DNA of 56,315 nucleotides from Flavobacteriales bacterium (GCA_002707525.1 PAND01000002.1:82152-138466); one strand, 5' to 3'; numbered from the stretch's first letter, positions 15,661 to 24,803 are shown. The notes: a model not told the origin generated them from the sequence alone. Translations and numbers: made by a program.

Positions 15661-16215
15661 ATGATGTTATCAATCATTCTAATCGCTGCTCAGGCGATAG
15701 CATTGTATTTTCTTTTGGACTTTCTCACTGGTCTAGTTCACTGGTGGATGGACAGATATGGTAAAGAGGATATGCCTATAGTAGGCAAGGCAATTATTGA
15801 AATTAATACATGGCACCATGAAAACCCTCGTAAGATGACTACTAGGAGTTATTGGTATCTCTGTAAAAGTGGATGGGCAGGAGTTTCCCTAATGTGGATT
15901 GCTGCTTATGCAGTAACTGGAGAATTAACTTGGCAATGGTGGTTTGTTGGTATTCTTGGTGCCAACGCGAATATAGTGCACCGTTGGGCACATGAATTTA
16001 ATGACGAACGTCCTAAATTTGTTACTTTACTCCAAAGATTTAGAATTCTCCAGAGGCCTAAGGATCACGCAAGACATCATACGAAACCAGAAACTAGGTC
16101 GTATTGTACTTTCACTCCATGGTTAAATCCAGTTTTGGATCGAATCCGTTTTTGGTTCACTGTTGAAGCAGCTTTAGCCATAATAGGATTTAAGACAACA
16201 GAAAGAATACACTAA
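15661..16215 (+). CDS. carF: CarF/TMEM189-type lipid desaturase (candidate plasmanylethanolamine desaturase)
   Basis: The 184-residue membrane protein has the full histidine pattern of the lipid-desaturase family PF10520 (CarF of Myxococcus, PEDS1/TMEM189 of animals): GLVHWWMD (His27), WHHENP (His52/53), NANIVHRWAHEF (His107, His111) and KDHARHHTKPETRSYC (His136, 139, 140). These bind a di-iron centre. Characterised members form the vinyl-ether bond of plasmalogens. It is shorter than CarF (about 280 residues) and lacks an N-terminal extension, so the substrate could differ. It stands alone between a 244-bp promoter region with an inverted repeat and a strong terminator. The crtD-cruF pair is 2.8 kb away. 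Confidence 0.8.
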   Translation: MMLSIILIAAQAIALYFLLDFLTGLVHWWMDRYGKEDMPIVGKAIIEINTWHHENPRKMTTRSYWYLCKSGWAGVSLMWIAAYAVTGELTWQWWFVGILGANANIVHRWAHEFNDERPKFVTLLQRFRILQRPKDHARHHTKPETRSYCTFTPWLNPVLDRIRFWFTVEAALAIIGFKTTERIH

Positions 16216-16221
16216 TAAAAA

Positions 16222-16245
16222 AGCCGCGGAAATCGCGGCTTTTTT
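16222..16245. terminator. Bidirectional intrinsic terminator after carF
   Basis: A 7-bp GC-rich stem (AGCCGCG / CGCGGCT, 5-base loop) is flanked by A-run on the left and T-run on the right, so it works on both strands. It separates carF from the convergent methyltransferase gene. Confidence 0.9.
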
Positions 16246-16249
16246 ATTG

Positions 16250-17053
16250 CTATTTTATTTTTTTCGCTTTGAGCGCATAGACAAGAGGGAGTAATCCTTC
16301 TTTTCCTTTTATCTGATATTTACCCTTTATTTTTTCAGTTGCGGTAAATAGTTTATAAGGACTCCAGTCGTATTCACTCAGTAATAGTAGGTTGCGATTT
16401 GAATCCGACAATATTGGTTGTATCAATTCGCTCAAACTATGATTCCAAGTATAATTGACCATTTTCTTTGCCTCATCAGATGCATAGGATCCCACACGTT
16501 CTTCTTTGATCACCCCTGTATTGAAATAGGGATACTTGATTTGGTTGAACTTGTCATCAAGAATCCATAATAGAGGATGAAAATCAACAAGAACTAGCCG
16601 ACCACCGGGCTTTAAATAGCGAAACGCAGCATCCATCCAAGCAGCAGCAGAGTGGTGCCAGCCAACTACTCCGTAAGAGGCAAATACATAATCAAAGGTT
16701 TCTTCAAGTTTTTGGTCTACATCCAAAACATCTCGTTCTATAAAAGTTGCATGAATACCGCATGTACCTGCAAGTGATTTTGCTTGGTTAATTGCTTCTT
16801 TACTAAAGTCTATTCCGGTAACGCTTCGAGCACCAACAGTTTTAAGACTTATTGTGTCTTGTCCAAAGTGACATTGAAGATGCAAAACATCCTTGTTCTG
16901 TATATCGTCAAGAAGTTCCAATTCTATTGGATGTAAAGCCATTTGACTCTTTAAAAATGCTTCATTGTTGTAGAAAGAGCTTTTTGGGTGAAGGGCAGAC
17001 CAATGATTCCACAATTCTCTATTGGCTTTTTTGAAGGCAGGAATATCTTCCAT
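16250..17053 (-). CDS. Class I SAM-dependent methyltransferase
   Basis: The 267-residue protein shows motif I as VLHLQCHFGQDTISL (G in HFGQD), an acidic post-I position (VTGIDFSKEAI), DVFDYVFASYG motif-like strand and LKPGGRLVLVDFHPL. These are SAM-binding features of ubiquinone/SmtA-type methyltransferases. The Cys in QCHFG replaces the more usual Gly, as seen in one Bacteroidota subgroup. The substrate is not evident. Its ATG overlaps the stop of the upstream gene by one base (TAATG on the minus strand), so the two are translationally coupled. Confidence 0.85.
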   Translation of the reverse strand: MEDIPAFKKANRELWNHWSALHPKSSFYNNEAFLKSQMALHPIELELLDDIQNKDVLHLQCHFGQDTISLKTVGARSVTGIDFSKEAINQAKSLAGTCGIHATFIERDVLDVDQKLEETFDYVFASYGVVGWHHSAAAWMDAAFRYLKPGGRLVLVDFHPLLWILDDKFNQIKYPYFNTGVIKEERVGSYASDEAKKMVNYTWNHSLSELIQPILSDSNRNLLLLSEYDWSPYKLFTATEKIKGKYQIKGKEGLLPLVYALKAKKIK

Positions 17054-17817
17054 TACTTATAGTTTTTTGTAGCCTCTTGCATTTCTTTTTGGCGTTCGTA
17101 TTCTTCGTAACATTCTAGAAGTGAAACAAGGAATTGATAGTCATTTAATGTCCGTATTTGAGTGTCCGAGTATTTACAATAAAACATAAAAGCCTCCATT
17201 TCTTCCTTTGGAATCCCCGTCAATTCCTCAAGACTTTCTCTATTGTTTCCTTCCTCTAATTTCCGTCTATAATAATCTTCTTGCTGCAGTCTTCGCAATG
17301 CTGCTAATTGTTTCGGACGCTTTCCGAAACTGTAATACAATAAATCCAAAGGATTCGCGAGGGTTGGAGCTACTGCTTCAGGAATTCTAATATCTCCATT
17401 GACTGGTACCCTTGGTTTTGATTGATGCATTGTTCTGGGGTTGTTCGAAGAAATCGCATAGATGCTTACTTCATCTAGAAGGTAATTACGAGGCCGTAAT
17501 TTGATTGATTTCTCTCTTTTTATGTCCGAAATCACATTCGAATCAATGGCTAGATATTTGAATTGATAGCCAACATTTGAAAATACAATGGTATCACCTT
17601 CTGCGACGGAAATTTCAAAATAGCCGATACCATTGGTTACTGTGCCTGCAAAGGTTTTATTATTAACAACATAAGAATTGGGCAATGCAAAAGAGGAATC
17701 CTTGTCTAAAACAGTACCTTTCAAAATGTAACTTTGAGCAATTGCATTATTGCTTGAAAGGAACACACAGAGTAAGCCAAAAAGTATATTTACAAAACCT
17801 TTAATTCTATCACACAT
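17053..17817 (-). CDS. Exported protein with carboxypeptidase-regulatory-like domain
   Basis: I start at the ATG at 17815-17817, which gives a signal peptide (FVNILFGLLCVFLSSNNAIAQ); an in-frame start at 17865 would run into the neighbour and is unlikely. Residues about 30-115 form a CarboxypepD_reg-like beta-sandwich (LKGTVLDKDSSFALPNSYV, TVTNGIGYFEISV, IVFSNVGY, LDEVSIYA), the domain found before TonB plugs. No plug or barrel follows; instead there is a helical, charged C-terminal half (about 170-254). Similar short proteins are common in Bacteroidota and their role is unknown. It is coupled to the methyltransferase downstream. Confidence 0.75.
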   Translation of the reverse strand: MCDRIKGFVNILFGLLCVFLSSNNAIAQSYILKGTVLDKDSSFALPNSYVVNNKTFAGTVTNGIGYFEISVAEGDTIVFSNVGYQFKYLAIDSNVISDIKREKSIKLRPRNYLLDEVSIYAISSNNPRTMHQSKPRVPVNGDIRIPEAVAPTLANPLDLLYYSFGKRPKQLAALRRLQQEDYYRRKLEEGNNRESLEELTGIPKEEMEAFMFYCKYSDTQIRTLNDYQFLVSLLECYEEYERQKEMQEATKNYK

Positions 17818-19507
17818 GTCGGACGACGGTAAAAAAGTCATTTTCTCAATGTCTAAGGTGAGCAAAATATTGCCTCACAACAACAAGACGATTATAAAAG
17901 ATATTTATCTCTCTTTCTTCTATGGAGCCAAAATAGGTATCCTGGGTTTAAATGGTTCTGGAAAATCTACTCTTTTAAAAATTATAGCTGGGGTAGACCA
18001 AAGCTATCAAGGAGATGTGGTTTTTGCACCAGGTTACACGGTGGGTTATTTAGAGCAAGAGCCCGAACTGGAGCCAGGAAAAACGGTTTTAGACATTGTA
18101 AAGGAAGGTGCTGCTGATACGGTTGCCATTTTAGATGAATACAATAGCATCAATGATATGTTTGGCTTGCCCGAAGTATATGAGGATCCCAATAAAATGG
18201 AAGAACTCATGTCCAAGCAAGCGGAGCTTCAAGATAAGATAGACGCTTCTAATGCATGGGAACTCGAAACCATGCTAAATCGTGCTATGGATGCTCTGAA
18301 TTGCCCTCCTCCTGAGCAACTCGTGGATCAGCTTAGTGGAGGTGAAGCACGTAGGGTAGCGCTGTGTCGGTTACTCATTCAACAGCCAGATGTTTTACTT
18401 CTTGATGAGCCCACAAATCATTTGGATGCTGAAAGTATACTATGGTTGGAGCAACATTTGCAACAGTACAAGGGTACTGTAATTGCTGTAACTCATGATA
18501 GATACTTTTTAGATAATGTAGCGGGTTGGATCCTTGAACTAGATCGTGGTGAAGGAATACCTTGGAAAGGAAATTATTCATCTTGGCTAGATCAAAAGAC
18601 CAAGCGTCTTGCTCAAGAGGAAAAGCAAGCGTCTAAGCGCCGGAAGACGCTAGAGCGTGAGTTAGAATGGGTTAGAATGAATCCAAAAGGAAGACAGACA
18701 AAGAATAAAGCACGTTTGAGTAATTATGAAAACTTGCTTTCTCAGGAGCAAAAGGAAAAGGAAAGTAACTTGGAAATATTCATACCAGCAGGTCCTCGTT
18801 TAGGAACCAACGTTATTGAAGCTAAAAACGTAAAAAAGGCTTTCGGCGAAAAGCTATTATATGATTCACTGAACTTTAATCTTCCTCCAGCTGGTATTGT
18901 AGGGATTATAGGTCCAAATGGAGCGGGTAAGACTACTATTTTTAAAATGATCATGGATCAATTAACACCAGATGATGGTCAATTTGAAGTTGGTGAAACG
19001 GTAAAAATCTCCTATGTGGATCAAAGTCACGAAAAGATTGATTCGCAAAAGTCAATATTTGAGGTTATTGGTGATGGCACAGAGGAAGTTTTACTAGGTG
19101 AGCAGCGTGTTAATGCTCGAGCATACCTGAGCAGATTTAATTTTGCAGGTGGCGATCAAAGTAAAAAAGTAGGAGTCTTATCTGGTGGTGAGAGAAACAG
19201 GCTTCATTTGGCCATGGCACTTAAAGAGGGAGGTAATGTATTGCTTTTAGACGAACCAACTAATGATTTGGATGTTAACACCTTAAGGGCTTTAGAAGAG
19301 GCTCTGGAAAATTTTGCGGGATGTGCGGTAATTATTTCTCATGACCGATGGTTTTTGGATCGCGTATGTACACATATCTTGGCTTTTGAGGGAGAGTCGC
19401 AAGTATATTCTTTTGAGGGAAGTTTTTCAGAATATGAACAGAATAAATTGAGTCGTTTAGGTAGAACAGAACCTACAAGATTTAAGTATAAGAAATTGAT
19501 GAAATAG
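17816..19507 (+). CDS. ettA: ABC-F translation factor EttA
   Basis: The soluble 563-residue protein holds two ABC ATPase cassettes: Walker A GLNGSGKST (44-52) with signature LSGGEARRVAL and Walker B LLLDEPTNHLD, then GPNGAGKTT, LSGGERNRLHL and LLLDEPTNDLD. There is no membrane domain. The linker between them is the charged P-site tRNA-interaction motif region (KRRKTLERELEWVRMNPKGR), and the arm insertion in the first cassette (YNSINDMFG, then DPNKMEELMSKQAELQDKI) matches EttA, which tunes early elongation on the ribosome to energy charge. I start at ATG 17816 (MSDDGKK), matching homologue length. That start shares bases with the start of the divergent neighbour. Confidence 0.95.
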   Translation: MSDDGKKVIFSMSKVSKILPHNNKTIIKDIYLSFFYGAKIGILGLNGSGKSTLLKIIAGVDQSYQGDVVFAPGYTVGYLEQEPELEPGKTVLDIVKEGAADTVAILDEYNSINDMFGLPEVYEDPNKMEELMSKQAELQDKIDASNAWELETMLNRAMDALNCPPPEQLVDQLSGGEARRVALCRLLIQQPDVLLLDEPTNHLDAESILWLEQHLQQYKGTVIAVTHDRYFLDNVAGWILELDRGEGIPWKGNYSSWLDQKTKRLAQEEKQASKRRKTLERELEWVRMNPKGRQTKNKARLSNYENLLSQEQKEKESNLEIFIPAGPRLGTNVIEAKNVKKAFGEKLLYDSLNFNLPPAGIVGIIGPNGAGKTTIFKMIMDQLTPDDGQFEVGETVKISYVDQSHEKIDSQKSIFEVIGDGTEEVLLGEQRVNARAYLSRFNFAGGDQSKKVGVLSGGERNRLHLAMALKEGGNVLLLDEPTNDLDVNTLRALEEALENFAGCAVIISHDRWFLDRVCTHILAFEGESQVYSFEGSFSEYEQNKLSRLGRTEPTRFKYKKLMK

Positions 19508-19535
19508 AAAAAAATCAACTTGTTAAAAGAAATTT

Positions 19536-19569
19536 AAGAAAGCTCTCAAACCAATTTGGGAGCTTTCTT
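19536..19569 (+). terminator. Intrinsic terminator after ettA
   Basis: A long hairpin, AAGAAAGCTCTCAAA pairing with TTTGGGAGCTTTCTT around a short CCAA loop (one T-G pair), lies about 30 bases past the ettA stop. It is an A/T-flanked stem, so a typical Rho-independent signal. Confidence 0.8.
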
Positions 19570-19607
19570 GTTATATTACCACAACCTATTATAAACAGAA
19601 CCAAACT

Positions 19608-20759
19608 ATGAGAATCACCATGAGTGATGAGCGTCAGGAAACGCTTGAGTTAATTCGTCAATCTGCAAAGGATTTTGCAGAAACAAAGATTCGGCCCGAA
19701 ATGATGGAGTGGGACGAGAGTCAACACTTTCCCGTCAATATATTTAAGGAATTAGGTCAACTCGGTTTCATGGGTCTATTAGTCCCTGAACAATACGGTG
19801 GAGCGGGTTTAGGATACCAAGAATACATAACTGTAATTGATGAAATTGCACAAGTATGTGGTTCTATAGGTCTATCAGTCGCTGCTCACAATAGCCTTTG
19901 CACAGGACATATTCTTCAATTTGGAACGGAGCAACAAAAAGAAACATGGTTACCAAAGTTAGCCACTGCTGAATGGATTGGCTCTTGGGGTCTTACTGAA
20001 ACCGGCACCGGTTCTGATGCAGGCGGAATGGACACTACAGCGAAATTAGATGGAGAACATTATGTTCTTAATGGTTCAAAAAACTGGATAACTCATGCTA
20101 TATCTTCTAGCGTATCGGTCGTCATTGCCAGAACGGGCGAAAAAGGAGATTCTCGTGGGATGACAACTTTTGTAGTAGAAAAGGGCACACCAGGATTCAC
20201 TGCAGGCCAAAAGGAAAATAAATTAGGCATGCGAGCTTCGGAAACGGCTTGTTTATTCTTTGATAATTGTCGAATTCCTAAGGAAAATGTCTTAGGTAAT
20301 GTTGGGGAAGGTTTCATACAAGCAATGAAGATTTTAGATGGTGGAAGAATTTCTATCGCAGCGTTATCTCTTGGAATTGCACGCGGAGCCATGTTAGCCG
20401 CGATTGAGTATGCCGACAGTCGAGAGCAGTTTGGCAAAAAAATCCGTTCTTTTCAAGGCATAAGTTTTAAGCTGGCAGAAATGTCAACCAAAGTATACGC
20501 TGCCGAATTGATGACTAGGCATGCAGGAGCGCTCAAAGAGGAAGGTAAACCTATGACCCAAGAGAGTGCGATGTGTAAGTTATACGCCTCAGAAATTTCA
20601 ACGGAAGTTGCAAACGAAGCAGTGCAAGTATTTGGTGGTTATGGCTACACCAAGGATTATCCTGTTGAAAAATTCTATCGAGATTGTAAACTCTGCACTA
20701 TTGGTGAGGGAACTTCGGAAATTCAAAAATTAGTGATTTCAAGAAACCTTTATCGTTAG
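19608..20759 (+). CDS. Acyl-CoA dehydrogenase (short/medium-chain type)
   Basis: The 383-residue FAD enzyme oxidises acyl-CoA to trans-2-enoyl-CoA. Visible are the ACAD signature WGLTETGTGSDAGGMDTTA, the second signature (QVFGGYGYTKDYPVEKFYRD), and the catalytic Glu367 in TIGEGTSEIQ, matching the SCAD/butyryl-CoA dehydrogenase position. Length and sequence fit the SCAD/isovaleryl group; substrate chain length cannot be read. A second ATG at 19620 (MSDERQ) is an alternative start. It is monocistronic: it follows the ettA terminator and precedes a minus-strand small gene. Electron-transferring flavoprotein genes are not nearby. Confidence 0.93.
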   Translation: MRITMSDERQETLELIRQSAKDFAETKIRPEMMEWDESQHFPVNIFKELGQLGFMGLLVPEQYGGAGLGYQEYITVIDEIAQVCGSIGLSVAAHNSLCTGHILQFGTEQQKETWLPKLATAEWIGSWGLTETGTGSDAGGMDTTAKLDGEHYVLNGSKNWITHAISSSVSVVIARTGEKGDSRGMTTFVVEKGTPGFTAGQKENKLGMRASETACLFFDNCRIPKENVLGNVGEGFIQAMKILDGGRISIAALSLGIARGAMLAAIEYADSREQFGKKIRSFQGISFKLAEMSTKVYAAELMTRHAGALKEEGKPMTQESAMCKLYASEISTEVANEAVQVFGGYGYTKDYPVEKFYRDCKLCTIGEGTSEIQKLVISRNLYR

Positions 20760-20761
20760 TT

Positions 20762-20890
20762 CTAATTTTTGGAACATTTTTTACTACAGTATTTCACCTG
20801 TTCCCAATTCTTTTCCCATTTTTTCCGCCAAGTGAACGGTCTGCCGCAGACCGTGCAAACTTTTTCAGGTAAATAAGGTTTTTTATGCAT
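20762..20890 (-). CDS. DUF2256-family small zinc-ribbon-like protein
   Basis: A 42-codon ORF encodes [19 protein letters not shown] followed by [10 protein letters not shown] and YCSKKC. The two CxxC/CxxxC pairs (Cys12, Cys15, Cys35, Cys39) and the FTWRKKW core are the DUF2256 signature; a zinc-binding fold is expected, and the function is unknown. The start codon is divergent from the TIGR03643 gene 21 bp away. In my recollection of genome neighbourhoods, DUF2256 and TIGR03643 genes often sit next to cryptochrome/photolyase genes; here a cryptochrome operon lies 13 kb further on. Confidence 0.85.
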   Translation of the reverse strand: MHKKPYLPEKVCTVCGRPFTWRKKWEKNWEQVKYCSKKCSKN

Positions 20891-20911
20891 GACTAAAGAA
20901 CAACGCTGTAA

Positions 20912-21205
20912 ATGAAAGGTTCCCAAATTGTTAAAATGTTCTCAGAAGATAAGGTAGACCGAATTGTTGAAATGGCATGGGAGGATAGAACCCCTTTTGA
21001 TGCTATAACTGATCAATTTGGATTAACTGAGTCTGAAATCATTGCTTTAATGCGTCATCAAATGAAAGCGAGTTCTTGGCGCATGTGGAGAGCACGCGTT
21101 CAAGGGCGCAGCACAAAGCATAGAGCCCGCAGAGGATTCGAAGTGGGTCGTCACAGATGCTCTAGACAAAGGCACATTACCCTCAATAAGATATCAAAAC
21201 GGTAA
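20912..21205 (+). CDS. TIGR03643-family protein
   Basis: The 97-residue basic protein has the TIGR03643 core [28 protein letters not shown] and [13 protein letters not shown], with the conserved basic end [13 protein letters not shown]. It is helix-turn-helix-like in appearance ([24 protein letters not shown] reads as helices flanking a turn), so nucleic-acid binding is possible but unproven. The usual end of the family is found intact, so the gene is not truncated. A second ATG at 20936 is an alternative start. It is divergent from the DUF2256 gene and shares its 21-bp promoter space. Confidence 0.82.
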   Translation: MKGSQIVKMFSEDKVDRIVEMAWEDRTPFDAITDQFGLTESEIIALMRHQMKASSWRMWRARVQGRSTKHRARRGFEVGRHRCSRQRHITLNKISKR

Positions 21206-21335
21206 AATAATAATTCAAGTGCCTAGCTAACAGTGACTAAAATCGTTCACTCATTCGTTGAAATACTATCCTAAACCAAGTACAAATAATGGAATAAATC
21301 CTTTATTTTCGAAGTTCTATGATTGGATTAGAAAT

Positions 21336-24300
21336 ATGAAGAAGATTTTATTAGCCTTAGCTATGATGTTAGTGAGCCTTCAGGGCATGGCAACTCACGT
21401 CTACGGTGGAGAACTCGTCTGGAAATGTCTGCCAAATGGTAAGTTTAAGTTTTTCCTGACCATGTACCGTGATTGCGGTGGTATTGACTATAATTCAGTG
21501 AATCACACTATTACAACAAATGCTCCGTGTGGAAATTTTGTAGTAAACAGAGTTGCGCCCGATCAATATGTAGCACCAGTATGTTTTGCAACTACTACCA
21601 CAGCTCAAGCTCAGTGTACAGGTACGGGTTTTGGTAATTATGGAACTGGTACTCTCCAAAAAATTGTTTTTGAATCCGGTGAATTGACTATCAATGGAGC
21701 GCCTCCAGCAGCAGGGTGGTATTTTTATCATTCGATTTTTGCACGTCCCTCGCAATTAACCAATGGGGGAAGTAATCAGAATTTTATTGCACGTGCAGTC
21801 ATGTATCCCTATACGGCGCCAGGCTCTACAGGACCTGCTAATGCCAATCCATGCTACGACAGCAGTCCCGATTTTTTGGAAGACCCTGCATTATTGGCTG
21901 TGACGAATTCGAACATAGTCTACAACAACCTGGGTTATGATCCAGATTTAGATTCGTTATATTATGATTGGGCCGATCCGATAATAACATTCCCAAACAC
22001 TCCTATTTCATGGACTGCGGGTTACAGTTCTGCATCCCCATTACCTACAGGCGCTGGAAGTACTGGTGCAGTTCTGATCGGAGAAACGGGAGAAGTCTCA
22101 TTTACTTCTGCTCAAGCGGGGAGTTTTGCTACATGTCTAAAAGTTGAATCGTGGAGGTGTGGACAAAAAATAGGTGAAATTTTCAGAGACATACCAATTA
22201 GTATACTTTCTCAAACTGTTCAAACCGGATTTTGTGCAGCAACTTACCAGCCGGGACCCCCGTTACTGTCTTTAACGCCAGATAATTCTTTAGGTACTCC
22301 AACCGTATTGACTCCAATTACAAATATCACTGGAGATACAATTGCATATGAAACTTCGGCGTACCCGGGGGACACAGTGAAATTTGAGGTTTTAGCTTCG
22401 GATCCATACCCTAATCCAAATTGTAATGCGCAAATTATTACGCTTAGTGCTGCTGGTGGTAACTTAAGCAGTGCGGCAAACTATGGTAACGCAAGTAATT
22501 GTCTATTCAACCCACCTTGTGCTACTCTCACCTCTAAAAACACAGGGGCTTATGCGGGTTTATTTAGTTCAGCTCAGATAAATAAAGCGGATTTTCAATG
22601 GGAGATAGATTGTAATCACTTGTTCTATCAAGAATTTCAATGCGGTACGTTAAAGTCAGATTATGACTTTTATTTTAGAATGATTGATGATCAGTGTCCC
22701 ATTAATGAATTCTCCTATGCAAAGGTGACTGTCAAAGTATTGAATTATATGCCAAGGAATGTAGATATTTCCAACGCTTGTATTTCACAAGATCCAGTTA
22801 CCGGTTCAGTTTCGTTTGATTGGGTCAATAATGTGGATACCGGCTTCAACTATGATTACTATTTAATAAATCACATTGACGTACTAGGAAATACGACTGT
22901 GGTGGATACCATTAAAGATTGGACTGTCCAATCATATACCCATGTTGGTGCTAATCCGAATGAAGTAAATCAATACTTTATTCAAACAGGAGGGGGGTGT
23001 GGTTTAATTACTCCGCCTTCGGACACAGTACAAAATATTCGAGTGGGACTTCAGGCATTTCCGCCACCTCCGAACAGCAGTATTGCAAGATTGGATTGGA
23101 ACCGATGGTTGTTGGGAGATACATCTACCAATTATGCTATTTGGGTTGAGGCGCCAGCCAATTCCAACCAATGGACTCAGCTTGGATCAACAAAGGATAC
23201 TTCTTGGATTGATACTGTTGCTTTTTGTGGTTCATGGTTGAATTACCAAGTCCGTTACAATACCACTTGTGAAAGTTCTTTAGATTCTGGATTCTTCTCA
23301 GACAAAACAGAACCAAATAGAATACTTTTTGATTCGGTCACAGTTGCAGGTGGCAACATTGCCGCAGTTGCTTGGCAGCAATCAAACGATAGTGACGTAG
23401 TGTATTATCGCATTCTAAGAGAAGATAACAACGGATTTCCTGTTCCTGTAGATTCTGTTCTTGCTGCTGATTGGGCGACTGCAATGCCTTGGACGTATGC
23501 GCTCAGTAATGCTGGAAATCAAAGCGAAAAATATTGGATTCAGGCAGTAGATAGTTGCGGAAACTTTAGTTCTTTAGGTACTACTGTTCCTTCAAGCACC
23601 ATTTATCTTCAAATAGGAATTGATCCTTGTGATGGTTATGCGCGTCTTCGGTGGAATTCCTATAAAGAGTGGACACAGACGCAGGCTCAGGAATACAACT
23701 TATATGCTGATATTACTGGACCGTCAGGTGGAACAATTACGGGAGTCTTACTCAAGGGTGGTAATTTAGATACTACGTTCAACCATTACGGTATACTCAA
23801 TGGATTTTCATATTGTTATTATGTACGAGCTGCGGATACGACCGGTACGGTAACTTCAACTTCTAATAGAGTTTGTAACAGCTCAGCAGTTGTTCAAGGC
23901 TCAAAAGTGCTGTATCTAGGTAGGGCGTCCGTAAATAGTCAAAACGGCGTGAATATGTATGCTTATATTGACAAGGATGCAGATGTGATAGACTATCAAG
24001 TACAGCGTGCAGATGATGAAATTGGTCCATATTTAACCATTGGTAGCGTTGTAAAACCTTCTTTAGGACCGTGGGAAGTTAAGTTTGTGGATTACACTGC
24101 TGACCCGTTGTCACGCAGGTACTATTACAGGATAACATCAAGAGATTCCTGTGGGTCATTAGACACAGTATCAAATATTGCAACAAACATCCTGCTAAAT
24201 GCCGAAGCAGTGGGGAATTTGACTTGCTCAATTAGCTGGTCTGCATACCGTGATTTTGATGCAGGTGTTGATGAATACGAATTATATAGGTCCATAAATG

Positions 24301-24776
24301 GAGGTAATTCGTTTACCTACGTTACTTCAACAGAAGACACTAGCTACATTGATGACATAAAGCCATTTACAAATTCTAAGGGAAAATATTGTTACTATGT
24401 TCGAGCTATCGCTAAGGACGGTTTAATCCCATGGAGAGATGAATTTGGTGAGAAATTTAATGCGAGGTCAAATGTAGCTTGTGCAGTACACAAAGCGCGA
24501 CTTTGGTTCCCTACTGCATTCAATCCGTATTCGGATGTTGTAGAAAACAGAATTTGGAAACCGCAAGGTGTATTCGCTCGTCCAGATAGCTATACTTTAT
24601 TTATCATGGATAGATGGGGACAGGAAGCGTTCAGAACGAATGTTATTGATCAAGGATGGGACGGAAAAACCAACGGTAAGGATGCGTCCATGGGAGTGTA
24701 TACCTATTACGTGAAATACCGTTCAATAGAAGATGTTCCAATTGAAGAGCGAGGTAATTTCACTTTGCTGTATTAA
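21336..24776 (+). CDS. Large secreted protein with gliding-motility-associated (type B) T9SS C-terminal domain
   Basis: I use the ATG at 21336 since it starts a signal peptide (MKKILLALAMMLVSLQGMA). The product has 1146 residues. The mature N-terminus (THVYGGELVWKC, LTMYRDCGG) matches the opening module of many large Bacteroidota surface proteins. Repeated Fn3-like beta-sandwich modules fill the middle (DYYLINHIDVLG, YYRILREDNN, EYELYRSINGG). Residues about 1055-1146 form the type B sorting domain (LWFPTAFNP, MDRWGQEAFRT, WDGKTNGKDASMGVYTYYV), recognised by the type IX secretion system. Its Cys content is high and could form disulfides. The likely role is adhesion or gliding. No porU/sov or sprF gene is adjacent, though type B proteins often pair with SprF. 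Confidence 0.9.
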   Translation: MKKILLALAMMLVSLQGMATHVYGGELVWKCLPNGKFKFFLTMYRDCGGIDYNSVNHTITTNAPCGNFVVNRVAPDQYVAPVCFATTTTAQAQCTGTGFGNYGTGTLQKIVFESGELTINGAPPAAGWYFYHSIFARPSQLTNGGSNQNFIARAVMYPYTAPGSTGPANANPCYDSSPDFLEDPALLAVTNSNIVYNNLGYDPDLDSLYYDWADPIITFPNTPISWTAGYSSASPLPTGAGSTGAVLIGETGEVSFTSAQAGSFATCLKVESWRCGQKIGEIFRDIPISILSQTVQTGFCAATYQPGPPLLSLTPDNSLGTPTVLTPITNITGDTIAYETSAYPGDTVKFEVLASDPYPNPNCNAQIITLSAAGGNLSSAANYGNASNCLFNPPCATLTSKNTGAYAGLFSSAQINKADFQWEIDCNHLFYQEFQCGTLKSDYDFYFRMIDDQCPINEFSYAKVTVKVLNYMPRNVDISNACISQDPVTGSVSFDWVNNVDTGFNYDYYLINHIDVLGNTTVVDTIKDWTVQSYTHVGANPNEVNQYFIQTGGGCGLITPPSDTVQNIRVGLQAFPPPPNSSIARLDWNRWLLGDTSTNYAIWVEAPANSNQWTQLGSTKDTSWIDTVAFCGSWLNYQVRYNTTCESSLDSGFFSDKTEPNRILFDSVTVAGGNIAAVAWQQSNDSDVVYYRILREDNNGFPVPVDSVLAADWATAMPWTYALSNAGNQSEKYWIQAVDSCGNFSSLGTTVPSSTIYLQIGIDPCDGYARLRWNSYKEWTQTQAQEYNLYADITGPSGGTITGVLLKGGNLDTTFNHYGILNGFSYCYYVRAADTTGTVTSTSNRVCNSSAVVQGSKVLYLGRASVNSQNGVNMYAYIDKDADVIDYQVQRADDEIGPYLTIGSVVKPSLGPWEVKFVDYTADPLSRRYYYRITSRDSCGSLDTVSNIATNILLNAEAVGNLTCSISWSAYRDFDAGVDEYELYRSINGGNSFTYVTSTEDTSYIDDIKPFTNSKGKYCYYVRAIAKDGLIPWRDEFGEKFNARSNVACAVHKARLWFPTAFNPYSDVVENRIWKPQGVFARPDSYTLFIMDRWGQEAFRTNVIDQGWDGKTNGKDASMGVYTYYVKYRSIEDVPIEERGNFTLLY

Positions 24777-24803
24777 CTGTTACTATTTCAAAAAAATAAA
24801 TAA

